This document shows positions 56,401 through 64,000 of a stretch of DNA of 64,000 nucleotides, piece after piece; position 1 is the first letter of the stretch; every line of letters starts with the position of its first letter. A program made the position numbers and the translations under genes. The DNA is taken from contig QANY01002308.1 of NCBI GenBank assembly GCA_003255025.1, positions 62,001 through 126,000 on the forward strand, written 5' to 3'. Source of the DNA: Datisca glomerata (Eukaryota; Streptophyta; Magnoliopsida; Cucurbitales; Datiscaceae). The notes under the pieces were generated by a model. It did no database searches. It was not told the DNA's origin and saw only the letters and a list, made by a program, of their open reading frames with translations.

Positions 56401-59400
56401 TTGAGTTTGTGTTGAGTTATTTGAAGAGAATGAGAATCATTGGAACCCGAAGTGATAGACGATGGCACTTTTTTAGATGATCCCGATGAACCATCTCGAG
56501 TTGCCCCGCCAGTCATGGCCATTTCAGCTATTAAAGAAAAAAATTAGAGAAAGACTGCACTGATACCATGAAAACAGAGAAGAAAAATAAAATTCTCTGA
56601 TAAATTTTATGGAGTACGATTAACCCTAATATATACAGGTTTTACTACCTAAAATATAGACCTAAGAATCTGGAAAGATAACCAGAAATCAGGAAAACAG
56701 ATCTGGAAAAATAACTGCTACAAATCTAGAAAGAATAAACAGAAAAATAAATCGCTAAACTAACTCATAAAAAACTGGAACACCATGACAAACAAGATAT
56801 TACTGTCAACAGCTGTCAACATGACTTCCTTCATAGAATGATGGCCACGCCATGAATTGTATTCAATCGCAGGCATTGGCAATAAATGTCTTGAAATAAT
56901 GGAAGTTTCCTGCATGAATTTGTCCTGAACGACTTTGGCCTGTTAGTTTTTGAAGTATTAGGTTCAAGCAACTAAAGAGTGTAACCTAATTAAATCTATT
57001 TTTTGGATTCAAGCGTCTCGAAATGTTTGGAATTTCAGTTCCAAGATATGCCCTTGTAAATAGGGAAGTGCCTTATCAAGAGCTGGATTACTTTGTTGAG
57101 GAAGAAGACTTTGTTGAGGTTCATGGTAATCGTTTTTGGAAGCCATTTGTCGAGAAGCCTGTTCATGGTTAGCCTCTATCATATGCCTTTTCTTGTTTTA
57201 TGTTTCTTGACTAATTATTGTTCAAATATATCCATTATAGATTTCTTTTCTGGCTGTCTTTCCATACTTAATTTTTAGAACGTTTTGCAATAAGAGCATT
57301 AAAATGATAACGAATATGGTTTAAAACACAGTTCAGCTTGTTATAATTAACGAAAAGTTTGAGAAAATGTGTTTGTGAGCATACTCTCTCTCTCTCTCTC
57401 TCTCTCCTGCTCTCTCTCTCTCTCTCTCTCTAAATGATAATTTTGCTGGGCGGCTTCCGTGCTCTTTTAGCTTACATTACACAAACTTGTATGCCAAAAG
57501 ACTTGGTGGAAAAGTTTTGATTACATTCATTGCTTATAACTATGACATCCTCGACCATTTCAAAAGTAAAACAGTGGGTCTTCGTTTAAAAGAAAAAGAC
57601 TGCAGTGTTTTCTATTGATGACAAGAATTGAATGTTGATCACGTGATGCATTTTGTATATCTAATACCTGAAACTCTGAAAACTGCTTCGGAGTATATTG
57701 GCTCTACATAAAAATTTTATTCTCCTCTATAGATATTTCTCTACCATGGGACTTCTTTTTTTATTCAACTATGATAACTTCATGTCCTCCTGAGAAGTTC
57801 TGGCTGGACTTTTGTCGTTTTATTGTGTTGTTTATTAATTCATTAATCTTCAAGTGTAAAAATTCAGATTCCTTTTGTCATTACATTCACATCAAGTAGT
57901 ACATATTATGAAGACGTTTATATTGTTTTTCTGTGAAGGGGACGACCATAGTATAATGATATACTACCCTAGTTCAGCTGGTGGAGGTATGAAGGAATTG
58001 TTTAGGAAGGTGAGTTGATTCATCAAGCTATTATGAATACAAATTGAAAAGATTTTTAACTTCTCCCCTTGTGCTTGATGTAGTGAGATAAGGTTGAATT
58101 ATTGATAATTCTTCAATGAAAATCATTCATCTCGGAGACAGTGATCCAGAGGAACATGAAAATTGCCAGTAGATTCATTACGGCTTGCTTTCTGAGCGTA
58201 CCTAACAAGTTTCCTGTTTAGCTGGATACTAAGTTACTTAAGGTCTCTGGCCAGCAAAAGATACCCAAGTCAGGATTTTAGTACAAGCGAGTGGTCAACT
58301 GCTAGATTTAGTTTTAGCTGAATATATAACTAAGCATGTTAGTTATTCTCTTTAATGTATGAAATTAGTCATAGGTTTGTACGGCTTCTACTTTTATTAT
58401 TCAGGAGCTTTAATACGTGTGACCATCATTTAAGTTCAGGTTGGGAACCGATCAAGTGAATTTCATCCAGAAGTTAGAAGAGTAAGACGTGAAGGCTCTT
58501 ACATATATGAGGAGTTTATGCCAACTGGAGGAACAGATGTGAAGGTTGTATACTTGATCTCATATCACTTCCCTATTCGATTTCAATCCTTTAGGTTCTT
58601 TAGAAGATGACTGAAAAATTCTATCTGTGCTGTATCAGTCGTACTTTTCAGTCAATTGACCAAAAAAATTCACCTGAATGACAATGGCTTTGCTTTTAAA
58701 CTTTTCAAATTTCACCAACAATTATCAAGTTTGTGATTATAAGCTCTGTCAAAGTAAATCTGAGTGCTATTAACTAGGTAATCTGGGTGAAATTCACTAA
58801 GAAACCCATCAAGAATATGTACGGCTTATATTTTTTAATTGATATAGGTGAACTTATTATACCTATCGAATAAAAAAATCTATTTGGACATACGTAAAGT
58901 GCACTGTATATAAATTAAGAAGCCTTAATGGTAAAATCAGGGATTGCTTACTTGACCAGTATATTAGTATTATGTAACAATTTCTTCATTCTTTTCCTTC
59001 AAAAAAAATCATTTGGGCATACGTAAACTGCACTGTGTATAAACTATGAAGCCTTAATGGTAAAAGCTGGGGTTGGTTACTTAACCCTGTATGATGCTTA
59101 AAAGCTGGGATTGGTTACTTAACCCTGTATGATGCTTTTCATGCCTAGATATGTATACGTCTGTCTTCTAATGCAATAATGTGAGTTCTTAATAATTTGA
59201 ATATCATAAAGGATTTCTAGTTGAACCTAATGATCATTTTTTTTCATTTCATCAACTCTTGGTTGTTATCTTAATCTCTAGTATATTATTTCAACTATTG
59301 TTTATATATTTTGCAACCTTGTGTTTTATAAAGTATTATAAGTTTCAAAGCCTTACTGAAACATATTCATGGGTTTTGTAAGACATGCTTGTGTTATGCA

Positions 59401-60944
59401 CTCAAAAAATCTTCTATATCATCTGTTTCGCTAGCTTGTAACACCTGCTAGTCTGCTTTGCTAGTTAGTAACATTTGCATTATCATGTTGCTCACTCGTT
59501 TGTTGTTTGTTGGTCTCGTCAAATTATTTTAGGTCTATACAGTTGGCCCTGAATATGCCCATGCTGAGGCAAGAAAGTCTCCTGTTGTTGATGGGGTTGT
59601 TATGAGAAACCCTGATGGCAAGGAAGTGAGTGGTACTCGTAACAGATACTATTTGAAATCAAGTATCACAAAATTATTCTTTATCCTTCTAATGTGCTCA
59701 TGGATGTCCCAGATAGTTTCTATACGTTTTCTTAACTCGTTTTTCTTGTGAGTTTTGTTTGATTAATTTCCATCTTATGTTAGAAAGTCATTTGAAGCTA
59801 TTTGTGATATTAATGAGTTTTTTCCACATTAAAAACTGCATGCAATATAATTCACAATTACCTGTAGTCCCCATGAACAAAGAACTTCAGCTTGCCAAAT
59901 TTAGCATATGCTGAATTGATGCATAGGATGTCTGCATTCACTGCATAAGCTATCATGTCCTGAGTCAAGTATTTACCTTGCATTCGCGGTCAGTAATTTG
60001 TCTTGTTCTTCATCATGCATACAGCAGCATGTCTAGATGGTGCATAAAAAGTAGCTTATGTGTATATGTAGAAAGATTTGATGCTGGCTATACCTGTGCC
60101 AATTCAAAGATCAAGTTAGTTAACCTTTTCTTATACTTATCTAATACTGAAGAATACAATAGTATTTATACAATTTCACCCATTGTCATCATTAACTAGT
60201 GTGTTGTTCAGATAGAAATGGGATGAAAAGTCGTGCTCTGTAGGTGAGATTAGATAACTAAAATATATTTTTTGACTTCTCTCTAATAACAAGAAAAACA
60301 AATAGCAGGTTTTACTAGGATCAACTTGAGGAAGCTATTGTATTGGTTTTCCAGAAAGAATGACGCATGATAAAGATATGTTCATACTTTGACAGGTGAG
60401 GTACCCTGTGCTACTGACGCCTGCTGAGAAGCAAATGGCCAGAGAAGTTTGCACTGCGTTTAGGCAAGGGGTACGTTCTTTAACATAGAATGATAAGAAT
60501 GTTTATTACAAAAATGATTCTAAATTCATCATATTGATTAATAACATTTCACCCTCCACCAATACTTTGATATATAGATTTGCTCAGGTCTTTGTACCTC
60601 AAATTAGTTTGAATTGCTAGAAGTGTGAAATTATTTAAACATGGTTCTATTAGCGAAATAATATTTTTATTTGCTATTTATCTTATTTTCCTACGTTACA
60701 TTGAGATAACAAGTACAATGTTTTTTTGTCATACTAAGAACACTCTTTCCAAGACTTTTCATGTTTGATACATTATATATCTAACATTTTCTGCCACTAA
60801 GTTGTTACGTATCGGTATTTTAGATGCACTCCTATATATAAGTTATTCTCGCTGGCAGGTTTGCGGGTTTGATCTCTTGCGATGCGAGGGCCGCTCATAT
60901 GTTTGTGATGTGAACGGATGGAGCTTTGTTAAGAACTCCCACAA
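44407..60944 (+). CDS. VIH: VIP1/VIH-type diphosphoinositol-pentakisphosphate kinase (PPIP5K), 5' part, 11 exons
   Basis: Exons: 44407-44472, 44614-44673, 44984-45030, 45767-45850, 46121-46184, 57014-57167, 57939-58009, 58440-58544, 59533-59625, 60396-60470, 60859-60944, with GT-AG borders and matching phases. They give 301 codons plus 2 nt, uninterrupted. The product starts [20 protein letters not shown]. Family hallmarks: [103 protein letters not shown] and [12 protein letters not shown]. This is the N-terminal ATP-grasp kinase domain that makes InsP7/InsP8 in phosphate and jasmonate signalling. The usual C-terminal histidine-phosphatase-like domain lies beyond the window. Which Arabidopsis paralogue (VIH1 or VIH2) it matches is not decidable. 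Confidence 0.93.
45841..45894 (+). repeat. 27-bp tandem duplication covering the exon 4 donor
   Basis: CTCTAAACAAGTAAGCTC plus nine more bases is repeated with one change. Each copy holds the last codons of exon 4 and a GTAAGC donor, at 45851 and 45878. The reading frame of the next exon fits the first donor. The second copy adds 27 nt, so it would stay in frame, but it would introduce the TAA of the first GTAAGC into the message. Confidence 0.9.
46444..46683 (-). repeat. 3' LTR of copia element A
   Basis: 240 bp. It differs from 51173-51425 by scattered substitutions and a ~13-bp gap near the inner end. Confidence 0.92.
46684..47823 (-). pseudogene. RT C-terminus and RNase H of copia element A
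   Basis: [20 protein letters not shown] and [20 protein letters not shown] lie in the open stretch 47036-47536. [20 protein letters not shown] follows in another frame (46754-46972). The catalytic YVDD of RT is encoded near 47615, read as [13 protein letters not shown] on the minus strand. At least three frameshifts or stops are present. Confidence 0.85.
47824..48730 (-). pseudogene. RT N-terminus and linker of copia element A
   Basis: [59 protein letters not shown] and [18 protein letters not shown] form a 140-residue open frame (47832-48254). The Ser/Pro/Asp-rich integrase-RT linker is upstream at 48255-48720. Confidence 0.88.
48821..49560 (-). pseudogene. Integrase of copia element A
   Basis: [31 protein letters not shown] and [18 protein letters not shown] supply the D, D and E positions. 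[20 protein letters not shown] follows. The core is a single open frame (48821-49396). The HYRLGHPNF zinc-binding pre-integrase part is in a shifted frame at 49400-49560. Confidence 0.88.
49617..51114 (-). pseudogene. gag and protease of copia element A
   Basis: The ATG at 51114 begins gag, with a frameshift soon after. [15 protein letters not shown] is the copia Gag N-terminal motif. [17 protein letters not shown] and [19 protein letters not shown] lie in 50484-50816. The 283-residue frame 49617-50468 holds the zinc knuckle [19 protein letters not shown] and the protease core [17 protein letters not shown] at about 50485 separates the two parts. Confidence 0.88.
51173..51425 (-). repeat. 5' LTR of copia element A
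   Basis: 253 bp. It is homologous to the left LTR and followed by the TSD CTTTT. Confidence 0.92.
51472..51823 (+). mobile_element. TRIM (miniature LTR retrotransposon), 352 bp
   Basis: LTRs of about 118 bp (51472-51589) and 114 bp (51710-51823) begin TGTTGGAATGTTGTCCCACA and end TTTTCAACT. A primer-site-like TTGGTATAAGAG follows the left LTR. A purine-rich AGGAGGGTG precedes the right one. The TSD TATAA lies at 51467-51471 and 51824-51828. There is no coding capacity. It sits in the 0.5 kb between copia elements A and B. Confidence 0.92.
51919..52128 (-). repeat. 3' LTR of copia element B
   Basis: 210 bp. It lacks a ~33-bp stretch (a second AATCTGGAAA-containing unit) present in the right LTR. 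Confidence 0.92.
52136..52990 (-). pseudogene. RNase H and RT end of copia element B
   Basis: A 284-residue open frame. [89 protein letters not shown] and [10 protein letters not shown] are all in order. This is the best preserved RNase H in the window: the Asp-Asp and Glu catalytic positions are visible. The ORF start is an artefact of a frameshift in RT. Confidence 0.9.
52991..53934 (-). pseudogene. Reverse transcriptase of copia element B
   Basis: [20 protein letters not shown] and [20 protein letters not shown] lie at 53444-53653. [15 protein letters not shown] sequence follows at about 53360-53420. The YVDD region is near 53050. Frameshifts and an in-frame TGA split the domain. The linker with [17 protein letters not shown] is at 53650-53934. 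Confidence 0.85.
53935..55063 (-). pseudogene. Integrase of copia element B
   Basis: The pre-integrase motif [35 protein letters not shown] and [20 protein letters not shown] are open in 54473-55063. The second Asp and PQQNG...AERK part is frameshifted near 54600-54510. The C-terminal extension ([20 protein letters not shown]) is at 53834-54196. Confidence 0.85.
55076..56522 (-). pseudogene. gag and protease of copia element B
   Basis: The ATG at 56522 opens gag: [20 protein letters not shown] and [20 protein letters not shown] run to 56073. The next frame (55460-56026) carries [38 protein letters not shown] and the zinc knuckle [19 protein letters not shown]. The protease ([15 protein letters not shown] at about 55420-55360, then [17 protein letters not shown]) is in 55076-55430. 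Two frame breaks separate the parts. Confidence 0.9.
56569..56821 (-). repeat. 5' LTR of copia element B
   Basis: 253 bp including a 10-bp tandem duplication of the terminal GCTGTCAACA. The TSD TGACT follows the second copy, which shows where the true end is. Confidence 0.9.
57383..57432. repeat. (CT)n microsatellite in PPIP5K intron 6
   Basis: About 24 CT units with a single CCTG interruption. Confidence 0.95.
58850..59136. repeat. Tandem duplications in PPIP5K intron 8
   Basis: A segment of about 130 bp containing GAAGCCTTAATGGTAAAA is duplicated with divergence (about 58880-58960 and 59005-59090). Within the second copy, AAAGCTGGG-TTGGTTACTT and the following CCCTGTATGATGCTT are repeated in tandem (37-bp unit, 59063-59136). 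Confidence 0.85.
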
Positions 60945-61282
60945 GTAATTCTAGTCAAAAGTTTTCTATTTATACAATCAATAAAGGGCAATGTTGATCA
61001 TAGATTCTAGTATGATCTCAATTTTGTACTATTCATTACCCGCATTCAGAACTTACCTGGTTGATGTATTACCTCTCACAGCATCTGCATCCCTTCCAAG
61101 CCCCTCCTAAAATTGCATTTTTGATGATTTATCTTGTGCTTGACTCTCTTATCAATCTTAAGAGTTCATAGGATCTCCATTTCAAGTATGGAGCATGCTG
61201 CAAACATATATTAGTTCTTGACATGAAAATCACCTCTGTACTGACTGCATTCATCTTGATTTTGGTGATTGGTGAAAGTATG

Positions 61283-61667
61283 TGTTAGGCCCTTAGAAAA
61301 AGAAAGATAAAATGTAATTAGAAGGGGGGGATGAGCTGGAAAAAGGGGCAGAAATGAGTTAGTTAGGGGAGAGAGAAAAGGGGTGCTGACTAGGCAAGTT
61401 AGTTAGGCTTTTGTAATCATGAGGATTGAATAAAAAGGGGGGGAGGGGTCGTAGGGAGGGGGTTGGGTAATGGCTATTTTGGGAGAGGCCAAGCTCTCGA
61501 ACATCTTGGTATAGGGGTGTAATTTCACTGTTCTTGGTGAAGTTCACCATTTTTTAAAGTAATCAAGGTTGTTTTTTTCATTGTTTAAGGCTGTAGTTTC
61601 TCTGTTTTCACTACTTGGGCTGCTGTTGTGGTTAGAATAGTGTTTGTGTGCAGAGAAACTCATATCA
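61283..61667 (+). repeat. 5' LTR of the gag-only gypsy element
   Basis: 385 bp. It is nearly identical to 62953-63328 apart from small indels in G runs. Confidence 0.92.
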
Positions 61668-61699
61668 AATTGGTATCAGAGCAGTAAAATTCTGGGAAA

Positions 61700-62812
61700 A
61701 TGATGGCTCCGAAAAAAGACGATCCGTTAGAGAACCGACTCTCCCATAAGCAAGAGGAGTGGCAGAGGGAGTTTGGACGTGAGGAATGGAATTCATAAAG
61801 AGTTAGAACAGATTCAAGAAAAAATTCGAGAAGTTTCGGGGATCAAAAATCAGTTCAGACGATAATGAGTACCTTACACCAAATGGCCGGCAGGGTCGAA
61901 TTGAGCGCGACGAGAGGAAAAGAGAAGGAATCAGAAGAAGTTCTTGATGGTTCGACAGTGAAGTCAGCTTGGGTTCATGAAGAGTCGGGCTCTAGGGAGG
62001 ACTGGAAACTTTCGCGGAGGCTGGAATTTCCGAGTTTCAGCGGCGAAGACCCCGATGGATGGGCGTTCATAGTGGAGCGGTATTTTCAGCTCAACCCGAT
62101 GACAGAAACGGAGAAGTTAGAGATGGTGGTTGTGAGCTTGGAGGGACGAGCCTTGGCTTGATATCAATATGTGGGGCACCGACGCCATTTCAGAAGCTGG
62201 ACGGAGCTTAAGGCCGCCCTTCTCGTCCGATTCCGTTCCAATCACAATGGAACCGGATGCCAGAAGTTCTGATCTCTGCAGCAAGATTCAACGGTTGAAG
62301 ATTTTATTGATCGGTTTGAGGTTCTAGCAGTCGCGCTCCATGGATAGGTTTCTGATGAGGTTGTGGAGGGTGTTTTCATCAATGGGTTGAAGCCACACAT
62401 TAGGGTTGAGGTGAGGATGATGAGACCTAGGGAAAAAATTCGTCTAACCCAGACAGGTCAGGTCGGGTCCCCGTGCTATGAAAACCCTAGCCCACACGCG
62501 GGTTCTAACCCGCTTCTGTTCAGACCCGTGGACCCAAGAGGACCCACGACTCTAGGGTTCATGACAGGAGGCTTCGCGACCCAGGGTGCGAACCAGAGCC
62601 GCGCTAGCTTCTCACCGGCGACCACCCAGCCACCACCAGTGATACCGGCGACTGAGGGGGTAGGTGGCGCACCGGCGACGAGGGGGACGACCGGTTTCCG
62701 GCGATATACTGACGCTGAGTTACAGCGAAGGCGAGAAAAGGGCTTATGCTTCCAATGCGACGAAATTTTTTATTCTGGGCATGTTTGCAAGAACCGACAA
62801 CTTCAAGTATAA
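61700..62812 (+). pseudogene. Gypsy gag remnant with zinc knuckle
   Basis: After an initial ATG (61700) and a frameshift, the frame 61865-62161 reads WKLSRRLEFPSFSGEDPDGW, ERYFQLNPMTETEKLEM. This is the Retrotrans_gag entry of chromovirus-like gypsy elements. In-frame stops at 62160 and near 62270 and 62345 follow. From 62363 the frame is open: FINGLKPHIRVEV, a Pro/Thr-rich linker, then the knuckle GLCFQCDEIFYSGHVCKNRQ. It is not translatable as a whole. Confidence 0.85.
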
Positions 62813-62952
62813 CTGGTGGATGAAATCGGCATCTCCGAGGACTTGGATTTGGGAAACGTGGGTGGTGTTGGGACCAAACAGACAGAGGAGGCAGAACACA
62901 TTGGGGAACTCTAGCACCTTGAGGACAAGGTGTCTCTTCGAGAGGGGGGTCA

Positions 62953-63328
62953 TGTTAGGCCCTTAGAAAAAGAAAGAGAAAATGTAATTAGAAGGGGGGA
63001 TGAGCTGGAAAAGGGGCAGAAATGAGTTAGGGGAGAGAAAAAGGGTGCTACAAGGCAAGTTAGTTAGGCTTTTGCAATCATGGGGATTGAATAGAAAGGG
63101 GAGGAGGGGTCGTAGGGAGGGGGTTGGGTAGTGGCTATTTTGGGAGAGGCCAAGCTCTCGAACATCTTGGTATAAGGGTGTAATTTCACTGTTCTTGGTG
63201 AAGTTCACCATTTTTTTGAGTAATCAAGGTTGTTGTTTTCATTGTTTAAGGCTGTAACTTCTTTGTTTTCACTACTTGGGCTGCTGTTGTGGTTAGAATA
63301 GTGTTTGTGTGCAGGGAAACTCATATCA
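62953..63328 (+). repeat. 3' LTR of the gag-only gypsy element
   Basis: 376 bp. It is the partner of 61283-61667. The sequence just upstream (LEDKVSLREGG in translation) is the usual polyprotein C-terminus, so the internal deletion runs from protease to near the end of integrase. Confidence 0.92.
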
Positions 63329-64000
63329 ATATGACATTTATTGGTTAATCACTTGCCGTACATGGTTTTAGTTCTATTGTACATTGGCTAATTACTGTAA
63401 AAGGGCATGCTTTTGAAGATCAAACTTCGTTTTTGGTGAAACCACAACTCAGAAATTTCTATTGGGAAGGAAAGCTGAAACATGAACTCCATAACCTCTT
63501 GACTTCAGAATATGGATACTGAAACTTAACTAGTGCTCCTGTGAGATTTCTCTCATGTCAAAAAGAATTGTTATCAAATTATTGGAATTAAACGTTTCTA
63601 CTGTTGGTGATTAAGAATCGATATTATTTCCATCAATCACAAGAGTACAAAGTGTTTATGATATAGGAGAGTTTTAATAACAGGAATATGTGCTCCAATT
63701 AATGAGATTAAAGCTGTTCCCTTCTGTAGAGGTTAGATGAAAGGCTTTAAGAGTAGGCTGAAGTTGAATATCTGATAGATGTATATTTTGACATCGAAGA
63801 CGTGCTTGCACTCAGATTATAGGTTGATACTTTAGAACTTGGCGTACGACCATGTATTTGAGTTGATTCAACAAGTGATTCCGCTAACTATATTTCTGTC
63901 AAGAAAAAAAATGTTATCTGTTTATGTTGAGAGAATTAATATATTGGTGACAAACTGCCTGAAGATCCTGTACTGTTTTTTTTGTGTGTAAATATGTTTT
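63329..64000 (+). other. PPIP5K intron 11, remainder in window
   Basis: No further PPIP5K exon (the conserved KYYDDAA stretch expected after exon 11) or other gene was found up to the window edge. Confidence 0.6.

Larger units (their letters stand above)
51919..56821 (-). mobile_element. Ty1-copia element B in PPIP5K intron 5
   Basis: 4,903 bp. LTRs at 51919-52128 and 56569-56821 start TGAAAACAGAGAAG. The right LTR ends with a duplicated GCTGTCAACA. The TSD TGACT lies at 51914-51918 and 56822-56826. The primer site (minus TGGTATCAGTGC) lies left of the right LTR; the polypurine tract lies right of the left LTR. All copia domains are present in order on the minus strand, with several frameshifts and stops. 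Confidence 0.93.
61283..63328 (+). mobile_element. Ty3-gypsy deletion derivative with gag only, in PPIP5K intron 11
   Basis: LTRs at 61283-61667 and 62953-63328 start TGTTAGGCCCTTAGAAAAAG and end CTCATATCA. A Met primer site (TTGGTATCAGAGCAG) starts at 61670. The purine-rich GAGAGGGGGG lies just before the right LTR. Flanks GTATG and ATATG are a TSD with one change. The interior (1.29 kb) has a gag remnant fused to the extreme 3' end of the element; protease, RT, RNase H and integrase are absent. Confidence 0.9.

Noticed and set aside
1..64000. tRNA, rRNA, CRISPR, riboswitch or bacterial-type operon
   Set aside because: None was seen. The composition, introns and transposons are those of a plant nuclear genome.

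Overview
This is eudicot-type plant nuclear DNA. The evidence is spliced genes with GT-AG introns, a nuclear copy of plastid rpoC2, and many plant transposable-element families: Ty1-copia, Ty3-gypsy, MULE, hAT MITE and TRIM. No bacterial operon, CRISPR array, rRNA or tRNA gene was seen.

Two host genes lie head to tail on the + strand. (1) At 27844-42015 there is a complete 16-exon gene for a HI0933/YhiN-like FAD flavoprotein. The spliced product is 489 residues with no internal stop, and it starts with a likely organelle transit peptide. (2) At 44407-60944 are the first 11 coding exons (301 residues plus 2 nt) of a VIP1/VIH-type diphosphoinositol-pentakisphosphate kinase (PPIP5K). This gene runs off the right edge.

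Layout. 1-850: LINE-type RNase H remnant with an A-rich tail, then an rpoC2 plastid fragment. 1746-11071: a large minus-strand LTR element without coding capacity. Its tRNA-Arg-like primer site suggests the Tat/Ogre group, and it contains a minisatellite split by a solo LTR (6616-8777, TSD CTATG). 11540-12127: about 180-bp tandem repeats. 12128-14302: a 5' LTR of the same family as the solo LTR, in opposite orientation, followed by a Met-tRNA primer site. 14636-21157: a Ty3-gypsy element with gag and protease but no RT, RNase H or integrase. 22725-25960: a copia gag scrap and a decayed MULE transposase. 26264-26428: a MITE upstream of the flavoprotein gene.

Flavoprotein introns: intron 4 holds one copia element (29402-36329) with a second nested in it, which in turn carries a hAT MITE. 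Intron 6 holds a short copia element (36839-39037). PPIP5K introns: intron 5 (10.8 kb) holds two near full-length copia elements with a 352-bp TRIM between them. Intron 11 holds a gag-only gypsy derivative (61283-63328). All five intronic copia elements are antisense to the host gene, and both host reading frames survive.

Element boundaries, splice sites and TSDs were read by eye. Family names rest on recognised motifs, not on searches. I found no convincing new biological system. The points of most interest are the architecture of nested insertions inside intact genes and several structural oddities listed as findings.
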